In this document: positions 42,674 through 54,933 of the stretch, piece by piece
How positions within the stretch are numbered: position 1 is the first letter of the stretch
How the letters are laid out: the number at the start of each line of letters is the position of its first letter
NCBI GenBank assembly: GCA_023213395.1
Contig: CM041465.1
Coordinates: forward strand, 116,381,741-116,445,740
Source of the DNA: Cycas panzhihuaensis
Taxonomy: Eukaryota > Cycadophyta
Direction of reading: 5' to 3'
Length of the DNA stretch: 64,000 nt
Notes under the pieces: model-generated
What the model was told of the DNA's origin: nothing
Databases searched by the model: none
What the model saw: only the letters and a program-made list of their open reading frames with translations
Program-made: the position numbers and the translations under genes

Positions 42674-42928
42674 ACATTTTCTACATTTTAAATATGAATA
42701 AGAAAGTTAGTGTATACATCAACACCCCAACAAAACTACCTATCACTAATGAAGATGGAAAGGTAATTCTTGGACCACATAGCATACTAGAGGAGTGATA
42801 AAAGGCCCTTAGATTTAGAATAGTAATAAAATATCTCATTAGATAGAAAGGACAATTGGAAGAAGACTATATATGTGTGTGTGTGTGTATGTATGTGTGT
42901 GTGTGTATAATGGTTTGACTATTATACT
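42674..42928. other. Flank of copia, including TG microsatellite
   Basis: Unassigned. A (TG)n-type run lies at about 42871-42907. It may include the unresolved start of the LTR that follows. Confidence 0.4.
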
Positions 42929-44203
42929 TTATTTCACTTATCATGTACTATAATTATACTTTAACACGTATTATTTAGAGTACTTTTGGTATGTTTCAAC
43001 TTTGCTTGTAATGTGAATATAAGTCTTCACTCATGTCATATACTTCATAATTTGGTGCTGAGATCACTTAAGGTATAAAAGTGAGTCAATTATAGTTAGA
43101 GTAGAGTTGACTTAGTATATATCAATAACAAAAGGTAACTAGCATTTTAGTTTTAAACTTATGTAAATATCATTTTAGCTTTCTAACTAATTTTCAGTTA
43201 CAAGCTACTTATAGTTATTAGTTTGTATGTAATTACCTCCTAATCCTATAAAGAGAACATGGGCATACTATTATGAGGGAGGAATAAAGAGTAGGATCTT
43301 AGAGAATGGAGTAGGAAAAGTAAATATGAATACACTCATTTATGAGTTTTTTAAAATAAAATAGAGTATTCTTTTGAGTTTTAGGTTTTTTTGAAGTGTG
43401 CCTTCCTATATATGTTTATTGTGATGTTCACTATGTTTGAAGCCATATCCTAAACATTAATAGACCCACAACATCTCCAATATAGTCTACATAACATCTT
43501 ATAAGAGGACTTAACCCTCATACACTATACTCTATAATTCTAGTTTAAAAATTAGATTTTTTTTCTTTTCTAAATGCACCAAAATACTTAAGAATGGTTT
43601 TATAATGAGGAAAACAACCAAAAAATGGTTGTAGAATGACCTATAAATAGTTCCATAATGGGTATAATGACTCAAGAATTATTGTAAGAATGGAACACTC
43701 TCAACAACAAGTATGGAATGGAATAGTTAGAAGGGAACAATTGTAATAAAGAGGGAATAATTACAGGACAATTCCTCTAAAGGTTAACTTTGGGTATTAT
43801 ATTTTCAATTCTCTACTCCTTTCCTTTAATTCAATATTATTATATGATTATTATACTCCTTTGTTTTCTTGTAGTTATAATTTTCACTTCTTTCCCCATT
43901 TCAATATATAAAGTGATATTCAAACTCCATCCCTTCTCTAGAGTTAAACCAATTATTTATAGGTTTTGGTTGATCTCATTTAAAGTTACATCAATTTGTT
44001 GTTGAGCTCTATTTCCTTCTTAGGGCCTTATTGATTATCTTTAGAATTGTTATCCCCTTATCTTGCTACATACTAGTTCTATACTAGAGTTCTCATTTCT
44101 CTTACTTCCACTTCAAAAAGGGTGTTAAATACTCACCTTATATTATTGAATACACATTACAAAGCATCTAAATAAATTTGCACTACCCTATCTTTATATA
44201 AAA
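42929..44203 (+). repeat. 5' LTR, long
   Basis: It pairs with 48452-49608 with many small gaps. It ends next to the PBS. The start may lie up to about 100 bp further left. Confidence 0.65.
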
Positions 44204-44217
44204 TGGTATCAAAACTT
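44204..44217 (+). other. Primer-binding site
   Basis: TGGTATCAAAACTT lies immediately after the LTR. The first eight bases are perfect for initiator tRNA-Met. Confidence 0.7.
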
Positions 44218-44419
44218 GTGATCAAGTCTAAATTTTATTTTTGATTTTTAAGCTTTGTAGTAACTTCTCTTAGTGTTGCACACCATGGAAAGTAGTATAA
44301 GGTTAAAGTTATTGAAAGAACATAAGAACAAAAATAAATCTTTTAAGAGAATATCTAAATGATGAGCAACATGATATTAATGTATTGGCAAGTTATAAAT
44401 AAACAAGTAGGTATACAGA

Positions 44420-44731
44420 TGCTAGAATATTAAAATATTAGAGAAAACTAAGGATATAATTAGCTAATGTACATTTATCCATGCATCTTAAAAAATGGTA
44501 GACCCCATAATAAAGATAAATTCTACTATATAAGGACATCAATAATACATGAGATGATATGTTGTATATCATATTATATAGTATGTAATATTTCAAAAAA
44601 TAAAAAAGTAAGGTATCTCACAATACTATTTATGATCCTAGTATTACTATGGTTATTGGTTTTATTATATTATTATTATTTTATTAGTTATATTTCTGTC
44701 ATGGTGTTAGAGTGGTTTTTCAATTCTAACA
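44420..44731 (+). repeat. 5' LTR of family B element
   Basis: It starts TGCTAGAATATTAAAATATT and ends ATTCTAACA. A second PBS-like string (catggtgttagagtgg) lies inside it near 44700 and is also present in the 3' LTR. Confidence 0.85.
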
Positions 44732-44745
44732 TGGTATTAGAGTTA
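44732..44745 (+). other. Primer-binding site
   Basis: TGGTATTAGAGTTA directly abuts the LTR. Confidence 0.8.
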
Positions 44746-46134
44746 AGGGGAAGAAAAAGGGTTTGCTAATAAGATAATGCTATAAGTTCACCATGTTAAG
44801 AAGTCTATTTATGAGTTTTAGATACCATTTATGAGTTTATTTATGAAATGGTAATTCTTGTTCAAGTCTAATTTAAGTCATTTTATATACATGCTTAAAA
44901 TGTTGTTTGTATTGTTCTAGGTTATTTGAGCTCATTTTTTAACCAATTAGCTCGATTTGCATTCTACGTAACCTTGTGTGACTATGTGTGACCAACTCTA
45001 ATGCATAATAATTATGCCTCATGCTTTGTATGACCACTAAGTAGTTGGCTGTGAAGTCCATATGTGCCCATTGTATGCCATACTACCTTCATTATTCATC
45101 TCTACATGAAATATTAGTGTTGCTATGACAATACTTCCACATTACCTCTATGTGTAGAAACCCTCTACCCAATGTTGAATTTGAAGAACTTTAGTATTTA
45201 TATCTATATGAAGTTGCTCCCATGATTTTTGTCTATCTAATGTGAGTGTGAAAACCCTGGGAAGTGCCCCTTATATTAAAAACATCCTTTGAAGATTGTA
45301 ATGACACCCCACCTCTTACATGCAACCTTTATAAGTGTAGGCTTAACAATCTTTGTTATTGTGAAAGATTAGACCTCCAACTCATCAATCAACTTTTGTG
45401 TGATTGAGCTCATCATCTTGCATTCTACCTTAGATCTACACCTTGCATGTGTGAACTATACATCATCCCTCCTTTAAGCTCCATTGACTTACCTCATTTG
45501 AAGTACATTCAAGATTTAATATATGTTGTTATCTATTAAGATCAAGCTAATCAAAATTTAGTAGATTCATCAACTTTCATCAAGATTCAATCAATTTTCA
45601 ATGATTTTTCATAATTTTATTTTCCCACAGGGTTATTATTAAAGGTAATACACCTTTATGATTTTTGAGCTAGGTATAAATATTTTTACAAAGTTTTTTT
45701 AACATTAAGCTATTCTATTTAGAGTTTACTAGCCCCTAGTGGGTAAGCCCGCAGCCATATGTGACTCTGACATAACCAACAACTTAATCAATCAAAGGGG
45801 CTAAATGCCTATCTAATTCATTTTCATCTTCATAAGGAGGTAATTACATTGTTTACTTAATATCTTATTAATTAGGAGTCTATTTTTTTATCTGCTTAAA
45901 CTATTATAATCTTAACTTAGAGTACTGCAATTTGAACTATGATTTGAGGTATTTTGATGCTATCTTAATAAAGAAATTTTACTTTAAATTAAATGTATTA
46001 TTTTAGAACCATGACAAAAAAGTAAGAAGTGAAATTCATATAGGACAACATATTGAGTGTGATGAACTATTATGATTACTTGTAATAATATATAGATGAA
46101 TTTTTACACCTACTATGATTGTTTTTCATTAGCA
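44746..46134 (+). other. Leader of family B element
   Basis: 1.4 kb of AT-rich sequence without an ORF. It contains many ATG/TGTG-rich phrases, but I could not align hairpin units like those of family A. Confidence 0.45.
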
Positions 46135-46850
46135 AAATGGAATATTCTCATTTACTTCTTGTGGTTCCCAAATTTAGTGGGAGAAATCACTTTGTATGGT
46201 TAATAAGAATAAAACCTATTTTAGAAGTTAATCATTTAAAGATATTATTCTTGAAGGATACAAAGCTCCAAAACTAATTTGAATTAACAACTAATTAAGA
46301 ACAAGAATTGACAAAACTTATAGAAAAATATATAAAATCACTCAATTACATCTTCTCTAGTTTGAAAAGAAATATATATATACTCAAGTATATTATGTTG
46401 CTACTTCAAAAGAAGCATGGGATATGTTGAATTTTATTTATTCTTTAGATGCCAAGCCACTTGAAGAAAACGGATGATTATTAAAAATAAAAATAAGTTG
46501 AAAAGGGTTGATGAACCTATCAAACCATTTATTCATTTAAGAGGAATGTTTAGAAGACTAATGCCTGAAGGTAATATTGATTCTTAAGCAAATGTAAAAG
46601 TCCATGGTGGAAAAGTATATCAAAAACCTAAAGAAAAGGTATGTCAAGCAAAAGAGAACATGGTTGATCAAATTATTGATAAACTTACTACTATTAAATG
46701 CATTATTAAATTTACTATTGTTGAGATTATTAGTGTTGAGAATGATAAATCTAATGAAGTTATTATTAAAGAATTTGATGATGATTCTGATTGTTCAAAT
46801 GACGGGAACAATTTGCAATCAAATATATTGAGATTGAGTCCAATCTAAGA
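46135..46850 (+). pseudogene. gag: Family B gag remnant
   Basis: From 46138 it reads MEYSHLLLVVPKFSGRNHFVWLIRIKPIL, the copia Gag N-terminal motif (P-K-F-x-G-x-N-x-x-x-W). Two frameshifts follow, with KEAWDM-like and RVDEPIKPFIHLRGMFRRLMPEGNID segments. The last part (46660-46848) is acidic (EVIIKEFDDDSDCSNDGNN), like the acidic tail of family A. There is no zinc knuckle and no protease. It is inactive. Confidence 0.65.
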
Positions 46851-47029
46851 GATATTCCTCTGGTCCAAATTGATTAAGATGAAACAAAAAACAAAAAAGT
46901 TAAAACAAAAGTTCTTAAAGTAGTTAACCTTAAATACTTGAAGACCTACATCAAATAGTTTACCTAATTAAAACTATAAAGATTTAATATGATTTTGAGA
47001 TGCTATACACTTGATGAACAAAATGAAGC

Positions 47030-47191
47030 ATATCGACATCAGGCATCATCATTATAGTTAAGTGTTGATATGACAAAGACAAGTTGAAGATCATGATCAA
47101 ATTGAAGACCAAGTACTAGAGATATTATTTTCATGAAATATTCAAGAATTAGGAGTTAGAAATTCAAACGAATATTTATGTACCAAAATAT
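47030..47191 (+). other. Family B tail with RNase H-end-like motif
   Basis: The plus strand reads HHHYS, a stop, then a QVEDHDQIEDQVLEIL phrase before the purine tract. It resembles the family A tail repeats. Confidence 0.5.
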
Positions 47192-47205
47192 GCATTAAGG
47201 GGGAG
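47192..47205 (+). other. Polypurine tract
   Basis: gcattaagggggag abuts the LTR start TGTTATAAC. Confidence 0.8.
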
Positions 47206-47534
47206 TGTTATAACATTAAAATATTAGAGAAAAATAAGGATATAATTATCTAATGCATATTTATCTATGCATACTAAAAAATAGTGGACCCCATACCAAA
47301 GATAAATTCTACTGTATAAGGACATCAATAGTACATGAGATGATATATTATATATCATATTATATAATATGTAATATTCTAAAAAATAAGAAATGAAGGT
47401 ATATCATGATACCATTTATGATTCTAATATTATTGTGGTTATTTTATTCTATTATTTTCTAATTTATTTATTCATTTAATATTATGTTAGTTAGATTTCT
47501 ATCATGGTATCAGAGTGAATTTTTAATTATAATA
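47206..47534 (+). repeat. 3' LTR of family B element
   Basis: 329 bp, pairing with 44420-44731. Confidence 0.85.
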
Positions 47535-48451
47535 ATAGGGAACCATTATTCCTAGTTTCCTATTTTGATTTCCACAAACACCTTTAATAAGACCTTTATC
47601 ACGCATATAAGTAGTTGCCACTATCACTAGTACCATTACTTCTATGGCATCTGTACACTTTATATTTCTAGTTCTCTAATTGGCTCATCCACTAATACCA
47701 CAAGTGTAATTGTACTAGTGGGAGTAATATTTATTACTTTAATAGAAGACCATAATGTTATCTTCCACCCCAAGGAAAATGGAGTCTTCTTTATTACTAC
47801 TAACTGCATTAGATACTATTAACATAGCACAACCTACAAATAAGTGTCTCTTTGCCCAAGGGGCCTCTCTCTTTACCATGGTACTTATACCACTTATGGC
47901 ATCTATACCACTAATTAATAAGCAGGAAAAGCAAGGTAAAGTTTCCCCTCACACCTTATTAAAGAGTGTACACAGAGTCATACTTTTCACCAAGGTTTTA
48001 GATATACACATAAGGATCTTAAAGCTTCTAGTAGGTTTACCACTAGCATGATTAATATAGTACAAAATTATGCTTATTACTACTATGTATCATATCAAGG
48101 AAAGGCCTAATTAGCTCAATCCTCCTCCATGTATAATAGTAGTATCCATAGGATACCTACTCCTGAAGGTATATATGAATTCTAGGTAATGACCACCTAT
48201 GAAACACCCAACACTCTCTTAACAATAACTTCCATCTATAAGAATCTAGCATCCATCATGCAATATTTATTTGCTCCTTTTTCATTAGGTACTCTTCTTA
48301 GTAATACAGCATATTACATGACTTTATACCTAATATATAATAAGATTGAAATGTGGTTGTCTTAAGCCATTATGGAAATCTTCTTTCACATCTATAAAAG
48401 TCCATAAAATTAGGGACAATTCCCTCTAGATGAAAGAGGAATTAAAAAGTT
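47535..48451 (+). other. Interior of the long-LTR element
   Basis: A 98-codon ORF at 47755-48051 and an overlapping frame downstream are open for some length, but no domain is recognised and composition is ordinary. Treated as non-coding or highly decayed interior. Confidence 0.35.
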
Positions 48452-49608
48452 CTATTTCACTTATCATATATCACAATCCATTTACTTTATGCATTTTCTT
48501 TCTATTTTGACAATGAGGTCACTTAAGGTATGAAAAAGGCTAAAGTCTAATTAAAGCATAGTTAAGTTAATGCTTCTTAGCTATAAAAAGGGATTGGAAT
48601 TTCAATTTTATACTCCAGTAGATACTATTTCTATTTTGTAATTAATTTCAACTATAAATTTCATGTAATTAATAGTTTATATGTGATAACCCACTCATCT
48701 TATAAATAGAGGAGGGGCATACTATCTTGAAGAAAGAAGGAATAGAGAGTGGGATTTTAGAGAAAAGAATGGGAAGAGCAAATGTATATATACTTATTTT
48801 TAAGTTTTCTTAAATAAAATAAAGCACTCTTCCTATTTCTAGGCTTTATTCCAAGCATGCCTCCCTATGTATATTTATCATGATGCACACCTATATTTAT
48901 AGTGCCATTTTAACCATTAGTGCACTCACAACTCTAGCACTATCTAATTAGCATCCTACATGAGAACTCAACTTTCATATGCCATACTCTTTAATTCTAG
49001 TTTAAAAAGCAAATTTCTATATGTATTAGAATGGTTAGGAACTATTATAGAATGACTAGAATAGCCTAGAAATAGTTGTAAAATGACCAAAATACCTTAG
49101 GAAATGGTTACATGAATATGATACTCTCAAGAAATTAGCTCAAGAATATTGCAAATTAGAATGATTAGAGAGAAATAGTTACAGCACAGAGGGAATGGTT
49201 CCAAGAATGATTCCTCTAAAGGATACCTCTGGGTATTCTATTTTTAATTCTTTATTCCCTCCTTTTAGTTATATATTACTATATGGTTATTATACTCACT
49301 TTCTAGCTATAAATTTTTTCCTTGTCTTAGCATATCAAGCGATATCTAAACTCCATCCCCTTCTCTAGGGTTAATCCAACTATTTATAAGTTTTCCTTGA
49401 CCTTCTTGAGGTCATATTAATTTATTAGTAAGTTCCATTCCTTTCCTAGGTTCCTTATCAATTATCTCTTTGTTACATACCAATTTAGTATGAGAGAACT
49501 CATCTTTCCTACTTTAGTTACAAAATGGGTATCAAATATTTATCTCATCTTATTGATCATATATCAAAAAGCATCTAAGGAAGTTAGTACCACTCTAACT
49601 TCATGACA
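48452..49608 (+). repeat. 3' LTR, long
   Basis: It pairs with 42929-44203. The end is set by alignment to the PBS-bounded end of the 5' copy. Confidence 0.65.
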
Positions 49609-51689
49609 TGTAGTAAGTTGTATTATTCTTTAATTAAATGAAAAGTGTCTTTCCTTAGTGATCTAATGATTTAGAATACATTCTAATATATACTCCTCTT
49701 TTTGCTATACAAATCAAGATATAAAAAAATATTTGATTACTATAGAACTTTGGAGCCTTAACCTCTCATTTTTTATTTATTAACTAATAAAATATGATTA
49801 TAAGTAATCATGTAGCACATGGTAATTATGTGAAAGCATGAAGAAACCAAGGAGGTCATTTTGGAAGATTTGAAATCACATAGATATTATGTATCTTATC
49901 TATAACATGCCTAAGGGTCATAGTTAATGTACATTTTGAGGATAGTACATATTGATTAATCAATAAATACTTGTAAGGTAATATTTAATATAAATTAAAA
50001 TGATGTATGTGGACTCATAGGGATTTTTCTATTATATTTATATGTTTATCTTATTAATATAAGAAGTAATTTTAACCCAAAAAATAAAAAATAAAATTAA
50101 AGTAATATAAATTTTCTAAACAAATTAAAAATAAAAGACAAGAAAAATATAAGTTTTCTTATTAACATCTAAATTCTATTAAACAAATAAAGTATTTGTA
50201 GATTTATACATGTTATCTTTTAGGATAGAGAGCTTGATGTTCTACATGTGATATAGTGTCATTTGCAAATTCTAAGTTCAGAGGGTCACCTTATTGGGAC
50301 CACAACTTTTGACTTAAGTGTCTACTTTAGCTACATTTTTTAAAAGAGTTAGATCTATGAATTGTTATTATAATACACTTTATGGATTATGATTTTTTTT
50401 TTTTTTTAATTCTCAAAACCATCTTAGATTATTTGATTGCCTAGAAATGAAATATATAATTATCTATCACTTTAAACAAAATTTAAGAGTATTAGATTTC
50501 TCAGTTAAGGGATTAGTTTTACTTTATGAGTATTTCTGTGTGGTCCATGGCATATTTAATTACCCATGGATTAATTTTTATGGGATTTGTAATACTTTCA
50601 AAATTTTATCAAAAATAAAAAGTTCTAGATTTAGGAACTTTTATATTCCAAGTTAGTTTCTTAATTTTAGGGGATGGTAATTAGAGTTTTAATGTGACAA
50701 AAGGCCATGAATTTATATATTTTTGTATTATAAAAATATTTAATTTTTTATTTTTAGAGTTTTTGGTAATTAAAAAATAAAAATATGTAAAACCAATTGT
50801 TCTTGTAGAAAACTTGGTCATATTTTCTCTGAGATATATTATCTTATTTACATACTTGCATTACTAAAGAGATCACCACCATATTAACATTGATCAATAT
50901 CAAATAAATGACATGTATTAGATATCCATAAGGTTTATAATTTCAATGTTTGGGCTGCGCTGAAATACTTTCATTTACCCTAAAAGTTTAAGCTATAATA
51001 ATGATTAAATGATTTTTGAAATGTTGAGGGCATATTAATGTAAGAATTAAAACCTATAAATTCCTTATATTAATGCCTTAATATAAAAAAATTTACACAC
51101 TAAGGCTAATAAGAAATCTAAAAAGCATCTACGTATAAAGGGATGTAAATGGATTGGTTAACAACTATAGCCTCAAAATACTGGTTAGTAATTTCAAACC
51201 TGTAAGTGTAAGTAGAGGGGTGAGGTAGATCCAAAGGAAAAATAAAATATTTCTATGTTATTGGGAAATGCCCCATTAACTATTAAGTAGTCTAAATTTT
51301 GGATTAAAAGGTCATGGTGAGAGTTGTTTGAAAGTCTCCACAATGTTTAATTGATATAGCATCGTGGTTGTAATAGTATTTTATGTAAAACCATAAGTAT
51401 TGAGGATTTCTTTTAATTAAAGTTACTTGGTAGAGATGGTTTATAGTTAAGTTTCCTTCAAAATTTTTGTCAAGCCAAAATATTATGAATTAATGGGTTA
51501 ATAATCCTCTAATACTCCACCGTTGAATAGCCCAACCATTTGAATGTCTTGACATGATGCAATCAACATTAATTTATTAATAACATAAATAAGTTTAACA
51601 AAAAGGGAAAAAACAAACACTCATTTCATTTGTAAAGTTTTTCATTATGTTACTCAAAAGGACAACATTTATAAAAGCTTCTCTAGAGA
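49609..51689. other. AT-rich DNA with nothing recognised
   Basis: About 2 kb with homopolymer A/T runs (for example near 50393). No LTR, PBS or protein motif was seen on either strand. Confidence 0.5.
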
Positions 51690-51797
51690 ATGGATATCGA
51701 GGAAGATTTAGAAAATTTGGCTAAGAGACAACATATTCTTTTTTTCAACGCTTATGTGCTTGCGTTGATCTTTGCTCTTGGCATATGGATACTTTAG
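51690..51797 (+). CDS. Possible 35-residue single-membrane-span peptide
   Basis: ATG to TAG, 36 codons. The product has an acidic start (MDIEEDLENL), a short basic patch (AKRQH) and a hydrophobic C-terminal half (residues 18-35, ending LALIFALGIWIL), like a tail-anchored micropeptide. It is not near retroelement motifs and lies just upstream of a promoter-like region. It may be a chance ORF or an exon remnant. No family is recognised. Confidence 0.2.
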   Translation: MDIEEDLENLAKRQHILFFNAYVLALIFALGIWIL

Positions 51798-52118
51798 AGT
51801 TTGGGTTATCATTTAGATGTACCCAAGGTGCTACACAACCTACACGTTCCTTGTTTTATTAGTCTCATTTCTTCGAGGACCATGCGTATGCTGCTATGTA
51901 TAATTCTTTTATTAATATATTTACCTTAAGTCACTGCATAAATTATTTGTAATGATTTATGTGAGCCATGTGCTTTCGCTCCTTATAAATCTTGAACAAT
52001 CGGTTTGAATTGAAAATTTCAGAGGTCCTCAACTATGAGAAATGAAGAATGATTGTTGCATGGCATTTTGATTTCAGAAAAATATGGAATTGGAGTTGAT
52101 ACTTGAAATCAAATGGGT
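51798..52118. other. Low-repeat stretch between small ORF and promoter-like region
   Basis: Moderate GC compared with its neighbours. No motif was recognised. Confidence 0.4.
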
Positions 52119-52465
52119 GACGTGGATGCACACTTTGATAATCATAAATTCAGTCAAAATAGAAGACACTCCCGAAATCTCTGGACGCGGACGTATCCCC
52201 GAAAAAATGGGCAGAAGCAACACAGTTGATTCCACGCTAATCAGAGACCCATTTTCAATTTGTAAAATATACATTTTTGCCCAAAAAACCGTAGGGCGCT
52301 GACGTGTCAATCGCTTGTAGGCTGACTAAGTTTGTTGACCATCTTTACGTCGCCGCTGAGTAACACAAAAATGGAACTCAATGCACGAGGTACCGACTAC
52401 TGCTACGTGTCAAATTCTTAGCGTTAACTGAGCCCGACAGTCCCCACTTATACGTCTTATATATT
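52119..52465 (+). promoter_or_regulatory. Promoter-like region with ACGT-core cluster
   Basis: ACGT cores occur at 52119-52126 (TGACGTGG), 52300-52309 (TGACGTGTCA), 52345-52352 (TTACGTCG), 52403-52412 (CTACGTGTCA) and 52452-52455. A W-box-like TTGACC lies at 52335-52340 and a TATA-like TTATATATT at 52457-52465. ACGT-core boxes are bound by plant bZIP factors (ABRE/G-box type). This patch is GC-richer than its surroundings and shows no retroelement homology in the window. No coding exon was recognised downstream; a 24-codon ORF starts near 52551. Confidence 0.4.
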
Positions 52466-53100
52466 TTCTTTATATATTTTTTTATAGTAATTTGAATGAC
52501 CCAAGAGACTATATTTATTACTAAAATGACCGAGCCTCCGCTATCATAGGGATGAAGAAGTGTGTGTTAGGTATCTTTTGTTGGACGAGGGGATGCACAT
52601 TGGTTGGAGAATGGATCTATAGGTAAACCAACTCCTTCATGGGTATCCTCCATTTTCCAAGATTGGGATAAAATATGTATTTTGGATGGGGATATCATGC
52701 TTTTTCTAAGCACCTATTTTATGAGCCATACATCTAGTGCAAGCACGTCCACTACTTAGGATGGAACAAAATGATAAAGTCTCTTCCATTATATAGTGTG
52801 CTAGGAGCATATTGATTCAAGATTTCAGTGGTGGTTGTTTTCATAATCTTGTAACAATGTGACATTTTTAGAAAATATTTCATGTCGAAGAAATTAAATG
52901 CAAGGTCTAATGAAAACCAAAACTTCAAGGGCGAGCCTTACATTCATCTTTGATACTTTCTTTTTTAAAATGTATCTCCATGCCTTCTAGTTGTTCCTCA
53001 GACATGTACATTGGGTACTTCAAGGATTAGAGGGTAAAGAAAGTGGAAGTAAAATGACCTACCCTAATTAGTTAAAGCTTAGTCAACCTTAAATCAATAA
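52466..53100. other. Unassigned sequence downstream of promoter-like region
   Basis: No exon or TE motif was recognised. Confidence 0.35.
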
Positions 53101-53593
53101 GGATCTTGGGAGTCAACATGTAACCACTACATCAATATCCCTAACCTTTATGTCCTTATAAGATTCTCTATTTTACTAAGATGTAGCTCATTTATGCTAA
53201 TAACTCTATATGCTTATTTTCTCTCTAATCTCTTCCCTTCATTCACTTAGGACATTATAATGAGCCAAAATCATAAATAAGAAGGTTGATTTAAATTACA
53301 ATGTCGACTTTATCTATTAATAAGTAGAAATAAACAAGATTCTTTATAAAAGGCTACACTTATTTTATTTCTTTTAATGATGGATTGGTTCCATTTTTAT
53401 CAGGCACTTAAGTGCATTGGTAGGATTTTCATTTATTGTTTATCTATTGATTACTACATGTTAAATCCCTGTTTTTAGAGACTTATATCTACTAAATTGA
53501 ATTGATATTCATTATCTATTAAATATTTTATTTCCTACATAATCTATTAGTCATTATTTCACTTTTTCTATATTTTTCTATTAGTCTATTTCA
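53101..53593 (+). repeat. Probable LTR 3' end of another copia element
   Basis: Identified by the PBS directly after it. The start is unresolved. No partner LTR was found inside the window. Confidence 0.4.
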
Positions 53594-53595
53594 AG

Positions 53596-53609
53596 TGGTA
53601 TCAAAGTAA
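53596..53609 (+). other. Primer-binding site
   Basis: TGGTATCAAAGTAA follows 'tttcaag', the classic context at a copia LTR/PBS junction. Confidence 0.65.
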
Positions 53610-54622
53610 TCATATCCTAAAGATTATTGATGGTGATCCAAAGATTTTGAGTCAAGGCATTTGTGAGGCATCTTGTGTTATGATCTACAAGACTTAATTT
53701 ATTATTAGTGCTCATAACATGTATCTATAAGAAGATAACCCTAATTTTTCACATTAGGTCCTATTTAGAGGTGTGCGTTGATATGTAGATATACTTTCAT
53801 TTGGAATTACATTACTAGTATTACAATCAAAGCATGCCTTGACATCAATATCTATCTCATGTGGGTGTGTTAAAAGCATATGACATGGGATTATGATCCG
53901 TCTAAAGATATATTTTTGAATTCCTCCCTTTAGCTATAAAATATATTAAGCATAGGGATGGATGTGATTGAGCCTTGTACCCACTTTAACTTCCCTATCA
54001 AAACATCTAACAAAGATATCAAGTTAATCTTGACCTCTAACATCAAAGCCATAATTAAAAAAATAATGACATTAGGTGTGAGATGACATCCAAAACCTTA
54101 ATAACCTTCTTATCACTCATAAACTCAAGAGGTCCTCTAGGGCTTTTGTTGTTACTGCCACTATTCCAAGAAAGCTTTTATAGGTCTTAACTAATACCAA
54201 GAGCCATATTCTTGATGGTATAAACTAGAGGCAAATCAATCCCTTAAAGCTCTCTATGAGAAGAACAAGAGATTTTACTAGTTAGAATAGATGGACAAAA
54301 TATTTTTGCTTAGGCTAAGGGAATCATAAGTGCATTTTACTTTAAGGAATAACTAAGAAAGGAGATATAAATAAGGAGGACCTAACAACTAAAGAAATTA
54401 TAAACAAAGGAAACACTTTAGATCGCTGTGATCAAATCCCTAACCACTATGTTAAAAATTTGTAAGCAAAATATTCATTATGAATCCCCAGTAACTCATA
54501 ATTTTATCCCCTTTCTCAACCTTAGTCACATAAATAATTTCAATTAGAATATTCTATTCTAAACAATCATTTCAAAGTTTAAGACAAGAAATCTTATATG
54601 GATTATTTCAATTGCCACATCA
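53610..54622 (+). other. Internal start of the copia at 53.6 kb, interrupted
   Basis: Degraded, stop-filled sequence where gag would be expected. No secure motif. It is cut by the LTR at 54623. Confidence 0.35.
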
Positions 54623-54921
54623 TATTAGAATTAATGTTCATATCCAGACAAATTAGTGGGGAGTCATCAATGTTGATGATAATTGCCATGGGAGTTATAA
54701 AATCCTCAATGGATTTATGACATGTGTTAGGGCAGTTATACCTCCTATTTTGGATTGTTACTAATCCCATGTGTATATTAAAATTGAAGTTGTTTTGTGT
54801 GGGATGATAATGGAGATTCATTCTTAATGAATAAGAAACCATTTAACGGTAGACCAATTCTACCTAATATTTATAATCTATGTTGTTTGTATTTAGTTCC
54901 TTTTGATCATAAATTCTTATT
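54623..54921 (+). repeat. 5' LTR of plus-strand copia
   Basis: It pairs with 63044-63313. It has about 26 extra bases near 54660. Confidence 0.85.
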
Positions 54922-54933
54922 TGGTATTAGAGT
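54922..54933 (+). other. Primer-binding site
   Basis: TGGTATTAGAGT follows the LTR end directly. Confidence 0.75.

Larger units (their letters stand above)
44420..47534 (+). mobile_element. Gag-only non-autonomous LTR element (family B)
   Basis: LTRs of 312 and 329 bp, PBS at 44732 and purine tract at 47192-47205 bracket a 2.4-kb interior with a degraded copia-like Gag only. Flanks acaga and atagg match at three of five positions, with transitions at the other two. The LTR sequence differs from family A, but the layout and tail motif are the same. It is nested in the element 42929-49608. Confidence 0.78.
42929..49608 (+). mobile_element. LTR element with LTRs over 1.1 kb and little coding content
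   Basis: Direct repeats 42929-44203 and 48452-49608 share a long ordered series of blocks: atttcacttatcat, gatcacttaagg, ggcatactat, aataaaatagag and tctagtttaaaaa. A PBS (44204-44217) directly follows the left repeat. The interior is 47535-48451 plus a short stretch before 44420; it has no domain that I recognise. A gag-only element (44420-47534) is nested inside. This looks like a large, non-coding (LARD-like) derivative, but start positions are not resolved. Confidence 0.65.
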
